From positions 338,274-402,273 of the forward strand of contig NZ_MIHA01000002.1 of NCBI RefSeq assembly GCF_001722335.1: a DNA stretch of 64,000 nucleotides. Reading direction: 5' to 3'. A program made the translations under genes and the position numbers. Position 1 is the stretch's first letter. Every line of letters starts with the position of its first letter. The notes under the pieces were generated by a model that was given only the letters and a program-made list of their open reading frames with translations, had not been told where the DNA came from and made no database searches. This document shows positions 1 to 10,375 of this stretch, one piece after another. The DNA is from Mycolicibacterium flavescens. Lineage in GTDB: Bacteria > Actinomycetota > Actinomycetes > Mycobacteriales > Mycobacteriaceae.

Positions 1-1007
1 GCTTCCTGCCCGCGTCGCTGGTCGAGATGCGTCGCGTCCGCGATCTGCAGCCGTACATCGGCAAGGAGATCGAGGCCAAGATCATCGAGCTCGACAAGAA
101 CCGCAACAACGTGGTGCTGTCGCGTCGCGCCTGGCTGGAGCAGACCCAGTCCGAGGTGCGCAGCGAGTTCCTCAACCAGCTGCAGAAGGGCGCCATCCGC
201 AAGGGTGTCGTGTCCTCGATCGTCAACTTCGGCGCGTTCGTCGATCTCGGCGGTGTCGACGGCCTGGTGCACGTCTCCGAGCTGTCCTGGAAGCACATCG
301 ACCATCCGTCCGAGGTCGTCCAGGTGGGCGACGAGGTCACCGTCGAGGTGCTCGACGTCGACATGGACCGCGAGCGGGTTTCGTTGTCGCTCAAGGCGAC
401 TCAGGAAGACCCGTGGCGCCACTTCGCCCGCACCCACGCGATCGGGCAGATCGTGCCGGGCAAGGTCACCAAGCTGGTGCCGTTCGGCGCGTTCGTGCGC
501 GTCGAGGAGGGCATCGAGGGCCTGGTGCACATCTCGGAGCTGTCCGAGCGGCACGTCGAGGTACCGGACCAGGTGGTCCAGGTCGGGGACGACGCGATGG
601 TCAAGGTCATCGACATCGACCTGGAACGTCGCCGGATCTCGCTGAGCCTCAAGCAGGCCAACGAGGACTACACCGAGGAGTTCGACCCGTCGAAGTACGG
701 CATGGCCGACAGCTACGACGACCAGGGCAACTACATCTTCCCCGAGGGCTTCGACGCCGAGACCAACGAATGGCTCGAAGGCTTCGAGAAGCAGCGTGAA
801 GAGTGGGAGTCCCGCTACGCCGAGGCCGAGCGCCGGCACAAGATGCACACCGCGCAGATGGAGAAGTTCGCCGCTGCCGAGGCCGAGGCGGCCAGCCGCC
901 CGGCGAGCAACGGCACCTCGCGCGGCGACGAGCCGTCGGGTGGCGGGTCGCTGGCCAGCGACGCCCAGTTGGCGGCGCTGCGCGAGAAGCTCGCAGGCAA
1001 CGCGTAG
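1..1007 (+). CDS. rpsA: 30S ribosomal protein S1, 3' part (gene enters from the left edge)
   Basis: This is the C-terminal part of ribosomal protein S1, which binds mRNA on the small subunit and helps load it for initiation. The reading frame is open from base 3, so the start lies outside the window. Three S1 (OB-fold) repeats are visible: the end of one (ending in VVLSRR), then two complete copies marked by GAFVDLGGVDGLVHVSELSW and GAFVRVEEGIEGLVHISELS, each closing with a RxSLSLK motif. The tail after YGMADSYDDQGNY is charged, rich in Glu/Ala, and typical of mycobacterial S1. A strong intrinsic terminator follows 20 bases after the stop. Confidence 0.97.
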   Translation, partial: FLPASLVEMRRVRDLQPYIGKEIEAKIIELDKNRNNVVLSRRAWLEQTQSEVRSEFLNQLQKGAIRKGVVSSIVNFGAFVDLGGVDGLVHVSELSWKHIDHPSEVVQVGDEVTVEVLDVDMDRERVSLSLKATQEDPWRHFARTHAIGQIVPGKVTKLVPFGAFVRVEEGIEGLVHISELSERHVEVPDQVVQVGDDAMVKVIDIDLERRRISLSLKQANEDYTEEFDPSKYGMADSYDDQGNYIFPEGFDAETNEWLEGFEKQREEWESRYAEAERRHKMHTAQMEKFAAAEAEAASRPASNGTSRGDEPSGGGSLASDAQLAALREKLAGNA

Positions 1008-1026
1008 TCCACAGCAGTATCGAGAA

Positions 1027-1056
1027 CGCCCCGGCTCGTCGAGCCGGGGCGTTTTT
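1027..1056 (+). terminator. Intrinsic terminator of rpsA
   Basis: A perfect 11-bp stem (1027-1037 with 1041-1051, GC-rich) with a 3-base loop is followed directly by five T residues (1052-1056). This is a classical factor-independent terminator, 20 bases after the rpsA stop codon. Confidence 0.93.
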
Positions 1057-1068
1057 CGTCGTTTACGA

Positions 1069-1128
1069 CCGAAACTGAGCTTGTGTGCGAGAAACCCGCC
1101 GGATATCGGACAAAAGTTCAGTTTCGAC
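1069..1128. repeat. Short imperfect palindrome in the rpsA-aztD gap
   Basis: CGAAACTGA (1070-1078) and TCAGTTTCG (1118-1126) form perfect 9-base inverted ends around a 39-base centre. A related-looking element with CCGAAAC ends lies between argG and argH (51817-51875). It could be a short dispersed mycobacterial intergenic palindrome or a second weak terminator. Confidence 0.45.
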
Positions 1129-1155
1129 GGCCCGACATGTGCACACATCGCTTTT

Positions 1156-1173
1156 TGACAATGATTTTCATTA
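1156..1173. promoter_or_regulatory. Putative Zur box upstream of the AztD-like gene
   Basis: The AT-rich sequence TGACAATGATTTTCATTA contains the inverted core AATGA-TTT-TCATT and resembles Zur operators of actinobacteria. It ends 18 bases before the ATG of the AztD-like lipoprotein gene, a position overlapping its promoter. Family and site agree: a zinc-binding protein behind a zinc-uptake-repressor site. Zur binding itself is inferred. Confidence 0.72.
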
Positions 1174-1191
1174 ACTGGTCTACTCACCGGC

Positions 1192-2382
1192 ATGAAACGA
1201 GTCGTAACCCTGCTTTCTGTCGCGCTGCTGGCCGCCGCGTGCGGTACCACCGAGACGACCGAGGCGGCGGTGCCGGTCGAGCGGGGATCGGCGACCCCAC
1301 GGCTGGCGCTCAGCTATGACGGCGGCATCCTCGTCGTGGACGCCGCGACGCTGGCGCCCGTCGCCGACATTCCGGTCGAGGGCTTCGTCCGACTCAACTC
1401 GGCCGCCAACGGCCGCCACGTGCTGGTCTCGCAGACCGATGGCTTCGCGGTGCTCGACATGGGCACCTGGAGCGACGAACACGGCGACCACGCCCATCAC
1501 TACACCGCGACGCCGCGTCTGACCGACATGCGGTTCGGTGGCGCCCAGCCCGGCCACGTCGTCGCCCACGACCAGAAGCTCACATTGTTCAGCGACGGCA
1601 CCGGCACGGTCGACGTCGTGGACCCCGAAGCGCTGCTTGACGGTGAATCCGAGCCGCTCGCGTCGCTGACCCGCGAACCGCACCACGGGGTCGCGGTCGC
1701 CCGGGCCGACGGATCCATCGTCGTCAGCGTCGGCGACGAGGAGACGCGCTCCGGGCTGGCGATCCTCGACGCGTCGGGCCGACCGGTCGCCGCCAACGGC
1801 GAATGCCCCGGCCTGCACGGTGAGGCCGCCGCCGCCAACGGTGTCCTCACCTTCGGGTGCGAGGACGGGATGCTGATCGTGCGGGGCAACGACATCCGCA
1901 AGGTCGCGAGTCCCGACGCCTACGGACGCATCGGGAACCAGGCCGGCAGCGCCCGGTCTACCGTCGTGCTCGGCGACTACAAGACCGATCCTGACGCGGA
2001 ACTCGAACGGCCGCAACGGTTCACGCTCACAGACACAACAACCGCCACGATCCGTGTGGTGCCGATCGACGCGAGCTACACCTTCCGCTCGCTGGATCGC
2101 GGACCGGCGGGGGAGGCCGTGCTGCTCGGCACCGACGGCGCCCTGCACGTGTACGACGCCGTCACCGCACAGCGGATCGCGCACCACCGGGTGATCGGCG
2201 CCTGGACCGAACCCGACGACTGGCAGGACCCGATGCCGAATCTGCACGTGCAGGACGACGTCGCCTACATCAGCGCTCCGGCCGAACGTCGGCTGGTCGC
2301 CGTCGACCTGGCCTCCGGCGCGGTGGTCGCCGATACACGTCTGGAGCAGACCACGATCGAGCTCACCGGTGTGGCGGGCTGA
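1192..2382 (+). CDS. aztD: AztD-like zinc metallochaperone lipoprotein
   Basis: A 396-residue exported lipoprotein. The N-terminus has a basic start, a hydrophobic segment and a lipobox LAAAC (Cys18), so it is predicted to be lipid-anchored outside the membrane. The rest is a beta-propeller-like chain with repeats such as GGILVVDAATL and LHVYDAVT. It contains a His-rich loop EHGDHAHHY (about residue 100) and the HHGVAV and CPGLHGEAAA motifs expected of AztD, a periplasmic chaperone that hands zinc to the solute-binding protein AztC. No aztABC transporter genes lie next to it, so it is an orphan copy. A Zur-like palindrome immediately upstream suggests induction by zinc starvation. The family call is from recognised motifs, not a search. 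Confidence 0.8.
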   Translation: MKRVVTLLSVALLAAACGTTETTEAAVPVERGSATPRLALSYDGGILVVDAATLAPVADIPVEGFVRLNSAANGRHVLVSQTDGFAVLDMGTWSDEHGDHAHHYTATPRLTDMRFGGAQPGHVVAHDQKLTLFSDGTGTVDVVDPEALLDGESEPLASLTREPHHGVAVARADGSIVVSVGDEETRSGLAILDASGRPVAANGECPGLHGEAAAANGVLTFGCEDGMLIVRGNDIRKVASPDAYGRIGNQAGSARSTVVLGDYKTDPDAELERPQRFTLTDTTTATIRVVPIDASYTFRSLDRGPAGEAVLLGTDGALHVYDAVTAQRIAHHRVIGAWTEPDDWQDPMPNLHVQDDVAYISAPAERRLVAVDLASGAVVADTRLEQTTIELTGVAG

Positions 2383-2411
2383 GCGCGATCCCGGCCTGAC
2401 AGACTGGTGCG

Positions 2412-3632
2412 GTGCTGCGCATTGGCCTGTCCGGCGGTATCGGCGCCGGGAAATCGACCGTGTCATCGACCTTCAGTGAACTCGGCGGGATCGTCGTCGA
2501 CGGGGATGTGATCGCCCGCGAGGTCGTCGAGCCCGGCACCGAGGGGTTGGCCAAGCTGGTCGACGCCTTCGGCCACGAGATCCTGCACGCCGGCGGGCCC
2601 GACGCGGGCTCGCTGAACCGTCCCGCGCTGGCCGCGATCGCGTTCAGCGACGAGGAGAAGCGCCAGACGCTCAACGGGATCGTGCACCCACTGGTCGCGC
2701 ACCGGCGCTCGGAGCTGATCGCGGCGGCGGCCGACGATGCGGTGATCATCGAGGACATCCCGCTGCTCGTGGAGTCCGGTATGGCGCCGATGTTCCCGCT
2801 GGTGGTGATCGTGCACGCCGACGAGGACGTCCGGGTGAAGCGGCTCATCGAGTACCGCGGATTCACCGAACAGGACGCCAGGGCGCGGATCGCCGCGCAG
2901 GCCACCGAGGAGCAGCGACGGGCCGTCGCCGATGTGTGGTTGGACAACTCGGGCAGCGCGGGTCAGCTGGTCGAGCAGGCCCGCGCGCTGTGGCACGAGC
3001 GCATCCAGCCGTTCGCCCACAATCTGCGCGAGAACCAGTGGGCGACGGCCGCGCCGACCCTGGTGCCCTACGACGACACGTGGCCCGAGCAGGCGCGGCG
3101 CGCCGTCGCGCGGCTCACCACCGCGTGCGGGCACCGCGCCGTACGCGTCGACCACATCGGTTCGACCGCGGTCCCCGGGATGGACGCCAAGGACATCATC
3201 GACATCCAGGTGACGGTCGATTCGCTCGAGGTGGCCGACGAGTTACGCGACGCGCTGACGTCGGCGGGCTATGTGCGTACGCCGTTCACCGCCGACGTCG
3301 CGAAACCCGACGCCCGCAGCACCGTGCCCGGATTCGACCACACCGGTGAAGCGCTGTGGGACAAGCGACTTCACTGTTCAGCCGATCCCGGCCGGCCGAC
3401 GCACGTGCACGTACGGGTGGCCGGCCGGCCGAACCAGCAGTTCGCTCTGCTGTTCGTCGACTGGCTGCGCGCCAATCCCGGGGTGCGGGCCGACTACCTG
3501 GCGCTCAAGCGGCGGGTCGCCGCCGAGGGCCACGCCACCACCGGCGCGTACGCCGAGGCGAAGGAGCCGTGGTTCCTGGAGGCCTACCGGCGGGCCTGGG
3601 AGTGGGCCGATACGACGGGCTGGCGGCCGTAG
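2412..3632 (+). CDS. coaE: Dephospho-CoA kinase fused to a GrpB/UPF0157 domain
   Basis: CoaE phosphorylates dephospho-CoA with ATP, the last step of coenzyme A synthesis. The GTG start is followed at once by the P-loop GLSGGIGAGKST (residues 5-16), and the kinase domain occupies roughly residues 1-200, with the family motif DIPLLVE at about 117. A second domain starting near VPYDDTWP (about 215) and containing VDHIGSTAVPGMDAKDIIDIQV is of the GrpB/UPF0157 nucleotidyltransferase-like family. This two-domain form (406 residues against about 200 for a lone CoaE) is normal in mycobacteria. The gene follows the AztD-like gene on the same strand by 29 bases. Confidence 0.95.
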   Translation: MLRIGLSGGIGAGKSTVSSTFSELGGIVVDGDVIAREVVEPGTEGLAKLVDAFGHEILHAGGPDAGSLNRPALAAIAFSDEEKRQTLNGIVHPLVAHRRSELIAAAADDAVIIEDIPLLVESGMAPMFPLVVIVHADEDVRVKRLIEYRGFTEQDARARIAAQATEEQRRAVADVWLDNSGSAGQLVEQARALWHERIQPFAHNLRENQWATAAPTLVPYDDTWPEQARRAVARLTTACGHRAVRVDHIGSTAVPGMDAKDIIDIQVTVDSLEVADELRDALTSAGYVRTPFTADVAKPDARSTVPGFDHTGEALWDKRLHCSADPGRPTHVHVRVAGRPNQQFALLFVDWLRANPGVRADYLALKRRVAAEGHATTGAYAEAKEPWFLEAYRRAWEWADTTGWRP

Positions 3633-3644
3633 CGAACGCGGTCG

Positions 3645-4205
3645 TCAGGCCGCGGGCGGGGCAGGCTCGACGGCCGGTGCGGGTGTGTCGGGTGCGGCGG
3701 GCGCCGTCCCGTCGATCGGGATGTCCAGCGGGGCGCCGCACTGCAGAACGCCGTAGAGGGGATCGTCCTTCGGGCGGAACAGCCGCGGCGCGATGAACTG
3801 GTCGGCCTTGGCCACGATCTGATCGTCGACCAGGATCTCGCAGTGCAGGTTGGACCCGTAGGGCCACTCGATGGAGATCTCCATGCCGGCCAGTTGCGGG
3901 TCGGCGAGCACCGCGTTCACCTCGAACGTCTGGCCCGGCAGCAGGGTCGGGGTCGCGCTGTTGACGTTGTGGTCGTCCATCTTGTAGGCGACGACCGCGC
4001 CGCGAGACGTACCGTCGGCGCGCGCCCGGTAGATGACGTTGTGCAGCAGATCCGGCTCGGCGGGGGCCGGCGCCGCCTCGGTTCCGGTGTCGACGGGTTG
4101 GTCCACCGGCTGGGCCGACGCGGACGGGGGCACCAGCAGCGAGCCCGCGAGCAGGGCGCCCGCAGCGCCGACGGCTGCGTAGCGGGTCCGCGTGGTGGGC
4201 CTCAC
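3645..4205 (-). CDS. Secreted protein of unknown function
   Basis: A 186-residue protein with a Sec signal peptide: basic MRPTTRTR, a hydrophobic stretch through AGALLAGSLLV, and an ASAQ cleavage region near residue 32. The mature part has two cysteines (LHCEILVDD and LQCGAPLD) that could form a disulfide, and a proline/alanine-rich C-terminal tail. The GTG at 4205 was chosen because it gives a normal-length signal peptide; the frame stays open upstream, with an ATG near 4262 that would add about 19 residues. It faces coaE tail to tail with a 12-base gap. I do not recognise a named family. Confidence 0.75.
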   Translation of the reverse strand: MRPTTRTRYAAVGAAGALLAGSLLVPPSASAQPVDQPVDTGTEAAPAPAEPDLLHNVIYRARADGTSRGAVVAYKMDDHNVNSATPTLLPGQTFEVNAVLADPQLAGMEISIEWPYGSNLHCEILVDDQIVAKADQFIAPRLFRPKDDPLYGVLQCGAPLDIPIDGTAPAAPDTPAPAVEPAPPAA

Positions 4206-4291
4206 GCGACCAGAGATTACCGCTCGACGTGGCCAGGACAAATTCAGAGTCGTTGCCATCACGATCAAGATCGGCCGGCGTCGACGTTCCG

Positions 4292-4750
4292 TTACGCCCG
4301 GTTCGCTCGCCGGGAGTCGCGCCATGTCACCGGCATACCCAGCGTGGACAGCCACCGGTTCAGGTCGTAGTCGTGCCGGGACAGTCCGTCGATCGCGGTC
4401 ACCGCGGTCTGCACGGCCCGTTCGGCCGTCTCCGGTGTCAGCAGGTTGTGGCGGACCGCGGTCAGCAGTTCGTCGACGTCGCAGAGCTCGGCTCCCGCAC
4501 CGGTGCGGACCACCAGATCGAGGTAGTGATCCTCGGAGTGCCAGACCTTCTCGCCCGCGGTGTAGTCGCCGACGTCGAGGTAGTAGTCCTGATCGCGTTC
4601 GTGGCCGGGGTTGAAGTGGAACACCGTCGCCCGCAGCCGCAGCGACGGCAGCAGCCACGACTCCAGATAGTGGAACTGGGCCCGGCCGGGGGTCGGGCGC
4701 GCCATGTAGAGCCCCCACCGTTCGACGGTGTACACGTCGACCGCCCGCAC
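4292..4750 (-). CDS. DUF402 family protein (Rv1632c-type)
   Basis: The protein contains the DUF402 signature (WGLYMARPTPGRAQFHYLES, then VFHFNPGHERDQDYYLDVGDYT and WHSEDHYLDLVV). DUF402 proteins resemble the FomD/Ntdp nucleoside di- and triphosphate phosphatase fold and use carboxylates for metal binding; the activity here is unknown. The GTG at 4750 gives 152 residues. However, the frame is open upstream to a TGA and reads a family-like N-terminus (IHAPKHETFDLHARTNTDPK), which has no ATG, GTG or TTG in frame. The true start may be a rare codon such as ATC at 4816. The gene is divergent from uvrB. Confidence 0.85.
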   Translation of the reverse strand: MRAVDVYTVERWGLYMARPTPGRAQFHYLESWLLPSLRLRATVFHFNPGHERDQDYYLDVGDYTAGEKVWHSEDHYLDLVVRTGAGAELCDVDELLTAVRHNLLTPETAERAVQTAVTAIDGLSRHDYDLNRWLSTLGMPVTWRDSRRANRA

Positions 4751-4897
4751 GATGCCCTTGGGATCGGTGTTGGTGCGGGCGTGCAGGTCGAAGGTCTCGT
4801 GTTTGGGAGCGTGGATGAGCCAAGGATAAGGCCCGCGTCACCACCGCGGCCGCGACGGGAATGAACTTGTCGGTGGGCGCGCTTACCCTGGTTGATT

Positions 4898-7048
<2,151 letters not shown>

Positions 7049-7051
7049 GCG

Positions 7052-7071
7052 GTCGGGACCTTCGGCCCTAG
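7052..7071. promoter_or_regulatory. Putative DosR (dormancy regulon) box
   Basis: GTCGGGACCTTCGGCCCTAG matches 14 of 20 positions of the DosR consensus TTSGGGACTWWAGTCCCSAA, including the GGGAC and CCC cores. It lies 32 bases upstream of a ribosome-hibernation-factor gene of a type that is DosR-controlled in mycobacteria. Confidence 0.75.
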
Positions 7072-7103
7072 CCCTGGCCGGCAGCTTCGCGTACAACGAA
7101 AGT

Positions 7104-7886
7104 ATGAGTGGCAAAACGGATTTCGAGTCGTCAGTCAACGTCGAAGTGACGACGCGCGGTGACCTTCCCGGTGCGGACGAATATGCGCGGACCACCGTCG
7201 AGGAGCTGAGCCGGTTCGCGCATCGACCGTTGTCGCATGCGCACGTCAAGCTCACCCGGCACGGGGACCCGGACCTGGAACGCCCGGTGATCGCGCAGGC
7301 CAACCTCGACGTGGACGGCCGGCTGGTGCGGGCCCAGGCGCAGGGCGACACCGCGCGCGAGGCGATCGACCGGCTCGGAGAGCGGCTGCGGCGCCAGCTC
7401 AAGCGTGCCGGCGACCTCGTGCAGGCGCGCCGGTCGGCGCGGGCCGCTCACGACGCCGGCGCCGCTCACCCGCCGACCCGGGCGCCGGTGGACCCGGCCG
7501 AGCGTCAGGTCGTGCGGCGCAAGTCGTTCACGCTCGCGCCGTGCACGGTCGACGAGGCGGCGGTCGAGATGGAGCTGCTCGACTACGACTTCCACCTCTT
7601 CACCGAGAAGCGCACCGGCATGGCCAGCGTCCTCTACAAGGACGGTCCGACCGGGTACCGGCTGGCCCAGGTCGAACCGGCCCCGGCGGAAGACCTCGCG
7701 CCGTTCGAGCTGCCGCTGACCGTCAGTTCTCAACCGCCGCCGTGTCACACGGTCGAGCAGGCCGCGGAGCGGATGGGTCTGCTGGGGCTGCCGTTCATGT
7801 TCTTCATCGATGCGGCCCAGGGTCGTGCCGCGGTGCTCTACCAGCGCTACGACGGTCACTATGGGCTCATCACACCCGGCGGTTGA
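7104..7886 (+). CDS. RafH-like ribosome hibernation factor with two S30AE C-terminal domains
   Basis: A 260-residue protein. Residues 10-100 look like the HPF/RaiA (S30AE) ribosome-binding domain (VNVEVTTRG, then a basic helix RLGERLRRQLKR). Two copies of the S30AE C-terminal domain follow: about 140-190 (VVRRKSFTLAPCTVDEAAVEMELLDYDFHLFTE) and about 205-258 (CHTVEQAAERMGLLGLPFMFFIDAAQGRAAVLYQR). This resembles the hypoxia-induced mycobacterial factor RafH, which stabilises idle ribosomes. The DosR-like box just upstream supports induction by hypoxia. The exact orthologue name cannot be confirmed here. Confidence 0.82.
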   Translation: MSGKTDFESSVNVEVTTRGDLPGADEYARTTVEELSRFAHRPLSHAHVKLTRHGDPDLERPVIAQANLDVDGRLVRAQAQGDTAREAIDRLGERLRRQLKRAGDLVQARRSARAAHDAGAAHPPTRAPVDPAERQVVRRKSFTLAPCTVDEAAVEMELLDYDFHLFTEKRTGMASVLYKDGPTGYRLAQVEPAPAEDLAPFELPLTVSSQPPPCHTVEQAAERMGLLGLPFMFFIDAAQGRAAVLYQRYDGHYGLITPGG

Positions 7887-7919
7887 CCTCAACCGGGATT
7901 GAGCTTCTAGCCTGACCCG

Positions 7920-9338
7920 GTGACCGACACCGCGAGTATGCGCCCCGCCGGTTGGCGGGAACTGCTGGGACCGAGGTACCTCGGCGCCAGCGTCGTCCTC
8001 GCCGGCGGGGTCGCCCTCTACGCGACCAACGAGTTCCTCACCATCAGCCTGATGCCCAGCGCGGTCGCCGACATCGGCGGTCAGCGGCTGTACGCGTGGG
8101 TGACGACGGTCTACCTCGTCGCGTCGGTGGTGGCGGCCACCACCGTGCACTCGACGCTGATGCGGCTGGGCCCGCGGCTGTCATACCTGGTGGCGCTGAG
8201 CGTGTTCGGGGCGGGCAGCGTGGCGTGCGCGGCCGCGCCCACGATGGAACTGCTGCTGGTCGGTCGCACAGTGCAGGGCCTCGCCGGTGGTCTGCTGGCC
8301 GGGCTGGGCTACGCCGTCATCAACACGGCGTTGCCGGAGCATCTGTGGACCAGAGCCTCGGCCCTGGTCTCGGCGATGTGGGGCGTCGGCACGCTGCTGG
8401 GCCCGGCGGCGGGCGGACTGTTCGCGCAATACGCTTCGTGGCGTTGGGCTTTCGGCGCGTTGGCCATCCTGACCGCGGTGATCGCCGCGCTGGTGCCGGT
8501 CGGCTTGCCGGCCCGAGGGGACGCCGACGTCGACGTGCCGAGGATCCCGATCCCGGTGTGGTCGCTGCTGCTGTTGGGTGCGGCGGCGCTGGCGGTCAGC
8601 GTGGCCGGACTGCCCCGGGACGAACGGGCCACCGGGGCGCTCGTCGGGCTGAGCGTGGTTCTGGTCCTGGTCTTCCTGGTGGTGGACCGGCGGACCACGG
8701 CTTCGGTGTTGCCGTCCAGCACCTTCGGGCCCGGGCCGCTGAAGTGGATCTACCTGACGCTGGGTGTGCTGATCGCCGCGACGATGGCCGAGATGTACGT
8801 TCCGCTGTTCGGCCAGCGCCTGGCGGGTCTGACGCCGGTGGCGGCGGGGTTCCTCGGCGCGGGGCTCGCTCTGGGTTGGACCTTCGCCGAGATCGCCAGC
8901 GCGTCGCTGAGCGGTGCGCGGACGATCCGGCTCGTCGTGGCCGTCGCGCCCGGGGTGATGGCCGCCGGGCTGGCGGTCGCGGCGCTGACGATACGCGCCG
9001 ACGCCTCCCTGCTGCTGGTCGCGGTGTGGGTGGTCGGACTCTTCGTCGCCGGTGTCGGGGTGGGGATGGCGTGGCCGCACCTGTCGGCGTGGGCGATGGG
9101 CCGGGTCGACGATCCCGCGGAAGGCCCGACCGCCGCTGCCGCCATCAACACCGTGCAGCTGATCTGCGGTGCGTTCGGCGCGGGCCTGGCCGGCATCGTG
9201 GTCAACATGACCGAGGATGGTGGCGCCGCCCCCGCGCGGTGGCTGCTGGCCGGGTTCGCGGTGCTGGCGGCGCTGGGCCTGATCGCCTCCACGCGGAGCA
9301 CCCGGCCCACCGCGCGACCAACACCCGGCGCGGCGTAG
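7920..9338 (+). CDS. MFS transporter, drug-efflux type (Rv1634-like)
   Basis: A 472-residue major facilitator protein with about 14 hydrophobic segments, in the size range of the drug:H+ antiporter-2 (DHA2) group. Visible landmarks are NEFLTISLMPSAVADIGG in TM1 and its loop, VGRTVQGLAGGLLAGLGYAVI in TM4, and WGVGTLLGPAAGGLFAQYASWRWAF (motif C, typical of exporters) in TM5. The substrate is not readable from sequence. The GTG start lies 33 bases after the hibernation factor, so the two may be co-transcribed. Confidence 0.9.
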   Translation: MTDTASMRPAGWRELLGPRYLGASVVLAGGVALYATNEFLTISLMPSAVADIGGQRLYAWVTTVYLVASVVAATTVHSTLMRLGPRLSYLVALSVFGAGSVACAAAPTMELLLVGRTVQGLAGGLLAGLGYAVINTALPEHLWTRASALVSAMWGVGTLLGPAAGGLFAQYASWRWAFGALAILTAVIAALVPVGLPARGDADVDVPRIPIPVWSLLLLGAAALAVSVAGLPRDERATGALVGLSVVLVLVFLVVDRRTTASVLPSSTFGPGPLKWIYLTLGVLIAATMAEMYVPLFGQRLAGLTPVAAGFLGAGLALGWTFAEIASASLSGARTIRLVVAVAPGVMAAGLAVAALTIRADASLLLVAVWVVGLFVAGVGVGMAWPHLSAWAMGRVDDPAEGPTAAAAINTVQLICGAFGAGLAGIVVNMTEDGGAAPARWLLAGFAVLAALGLIASTRSTRPTARPTPGAA

Positions 9339-9348
9339 CGTCGCCCCC

Positions 9349-10218
9349 GTGGACGCCTACACCGCAGGTCGGCTGTGCCGCAGCGTCGACCCACTGCACT
9401 CGCTGTCGTACTTCCTCCCGGAGGTCGCCGAGCGCTTCGGCGCACTCGGAATGAGTGGTATGACACCGTATTTCGCGGTTCGCGCGGCGCCGATGGGCGC
9501 GGTTTCCGCCTCCGTTGTGGCGGCGGTCTTCTACACCTTCAACCCCGAGTTCGTCGCGCAATCGATCCCGGCGGCGTGGGCGCTGGCATCGCCGGACGAG
9601 GTCATCGCCACGCGCTACGAGATGCTCGGCGCGGTGCTGTCCCGTGTCCTCGGCGAGGAGTTCACCCGGTCGAACGAGTTGGTTCGGGCCGCGGCGATCC
9701 TGCGGCGTACGGCCGAGGACGCCCCGGACGGCGACGGCCGCCCGCTGTACGCCGCGCACGCCGAGTTGGCCTGGCCTGACGCGCCGCACATGCAGTTGTG
9801 GCACGCGGTCACGTTGCTTCGGGAGTATCGCGGCGACGGACACACCGCAGCGCTGGTCGCCAACGGGCTCAACGGCTTGGAGGCGTTGGTCAGCCACACC
9901 GCGGCGGGCATCGGGTTCTCGGTGCCGTTCGCCCAGACGCTGCGCGGATGGAGCGAAGAGCAGTGGGCGGCGGGGGTGGAGCGGCTGCGGTCGCGCGGAC
10001 TTCTCGGCGGCGACGGGACGCTGACCGAGGCGGGGGAGCAGCTGCGGGTCCGCGTCGAGGACCTCACCGACGAGTTGGGCTACGCGCCGTGGGCGACGGT
10101 GAACGACGTCGACCGCGGGCACATCGTCGCCGTCGCCGATGTGGTCCGCGCGGCGGTGGGCGCGGCCGGTCTCATCCCGGCGCAGGCGTTCGGGCCGAGG
10201 TACGGTGAGCCGCGCTGA
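9349..10218 (+). CDS. SCO6745-family protein
   Basis: A 289-residue protein of the actinobacterial SCO6745 family (SalK-like), recognised from the N-terminal RLCRSVDPLHSLSYFLPEV, the segment GMTPYFAVRAAPMG and the central FNPEFV and YEMLGAVL regions. The C-terminal third (TLRGWSEEQWAAGVERLRSRGL to LTEAGEQLR) has the shape of a winged helix, so DNA binding or a regulatory role has been suggested for the family; the function is not established. The GTG start is 10 bases after the MFS stop, pointing to co-transcription. Confidence 0.78.
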   Translation: MDAYTAGRLCRSVDPLHSLSYFLPEVAERFGALGMSGMTPYFAVRAAPMGAVSASVVAAVFYTFNPEFVAQSIPAAWALASPDEVIATRYEMLGAVLSRVLGEEFTRSNELVRAAAILRRTAEDAPDGDGRPLYAAHAELAWPDAPHMQLWHAVTLLREYRGDGHTAALVANGLNGLEALVSHTAAGIGFSVPFAQTLRGWSEEQWAAGVERLRSRGLLGGDGTLTEAGEQLRVRVEDLTDELGYAPWATVNDVDRGHIVAVADVVRAAVGAAGLIPAQAFGPRYGEPR

Positions 10219-10287
10219 GATGTATTCAGCTCACGGCGATTTCAAACCTGGCCAACCGCCGTCGTCACCGGCAGGGTGGAATGTGAC

Positions 10288-10358
10288 GCGGGTGTGGCTG
10301 AGTGGCTAGGCACCGGCCTGCAAAGCCGTTTACGCGGGTTCGAATCCCGTCACTCGCT
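10288..10358 (+). tRNA. tRNA-Cys (anticodon GCA)
   Basis: The 71-base sequence folds into a cloverleaf. A 7-bp acceptor stem pairs 10288-10294 with 10351-10357 (one G-U pair). The anticodon loop CTGCAAA carries GCA at 10320-10322. The T arm has the TTCGAAT loop within a GCGGG/CCCGT stem, followed by discriminator base T. CCA is not encoded. The outermost anticodon-stem pair is a C-T mismatch. Confidence 0.95.
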
Positions 10359-10375
10359 CGCGTACCCGCCCGCTG

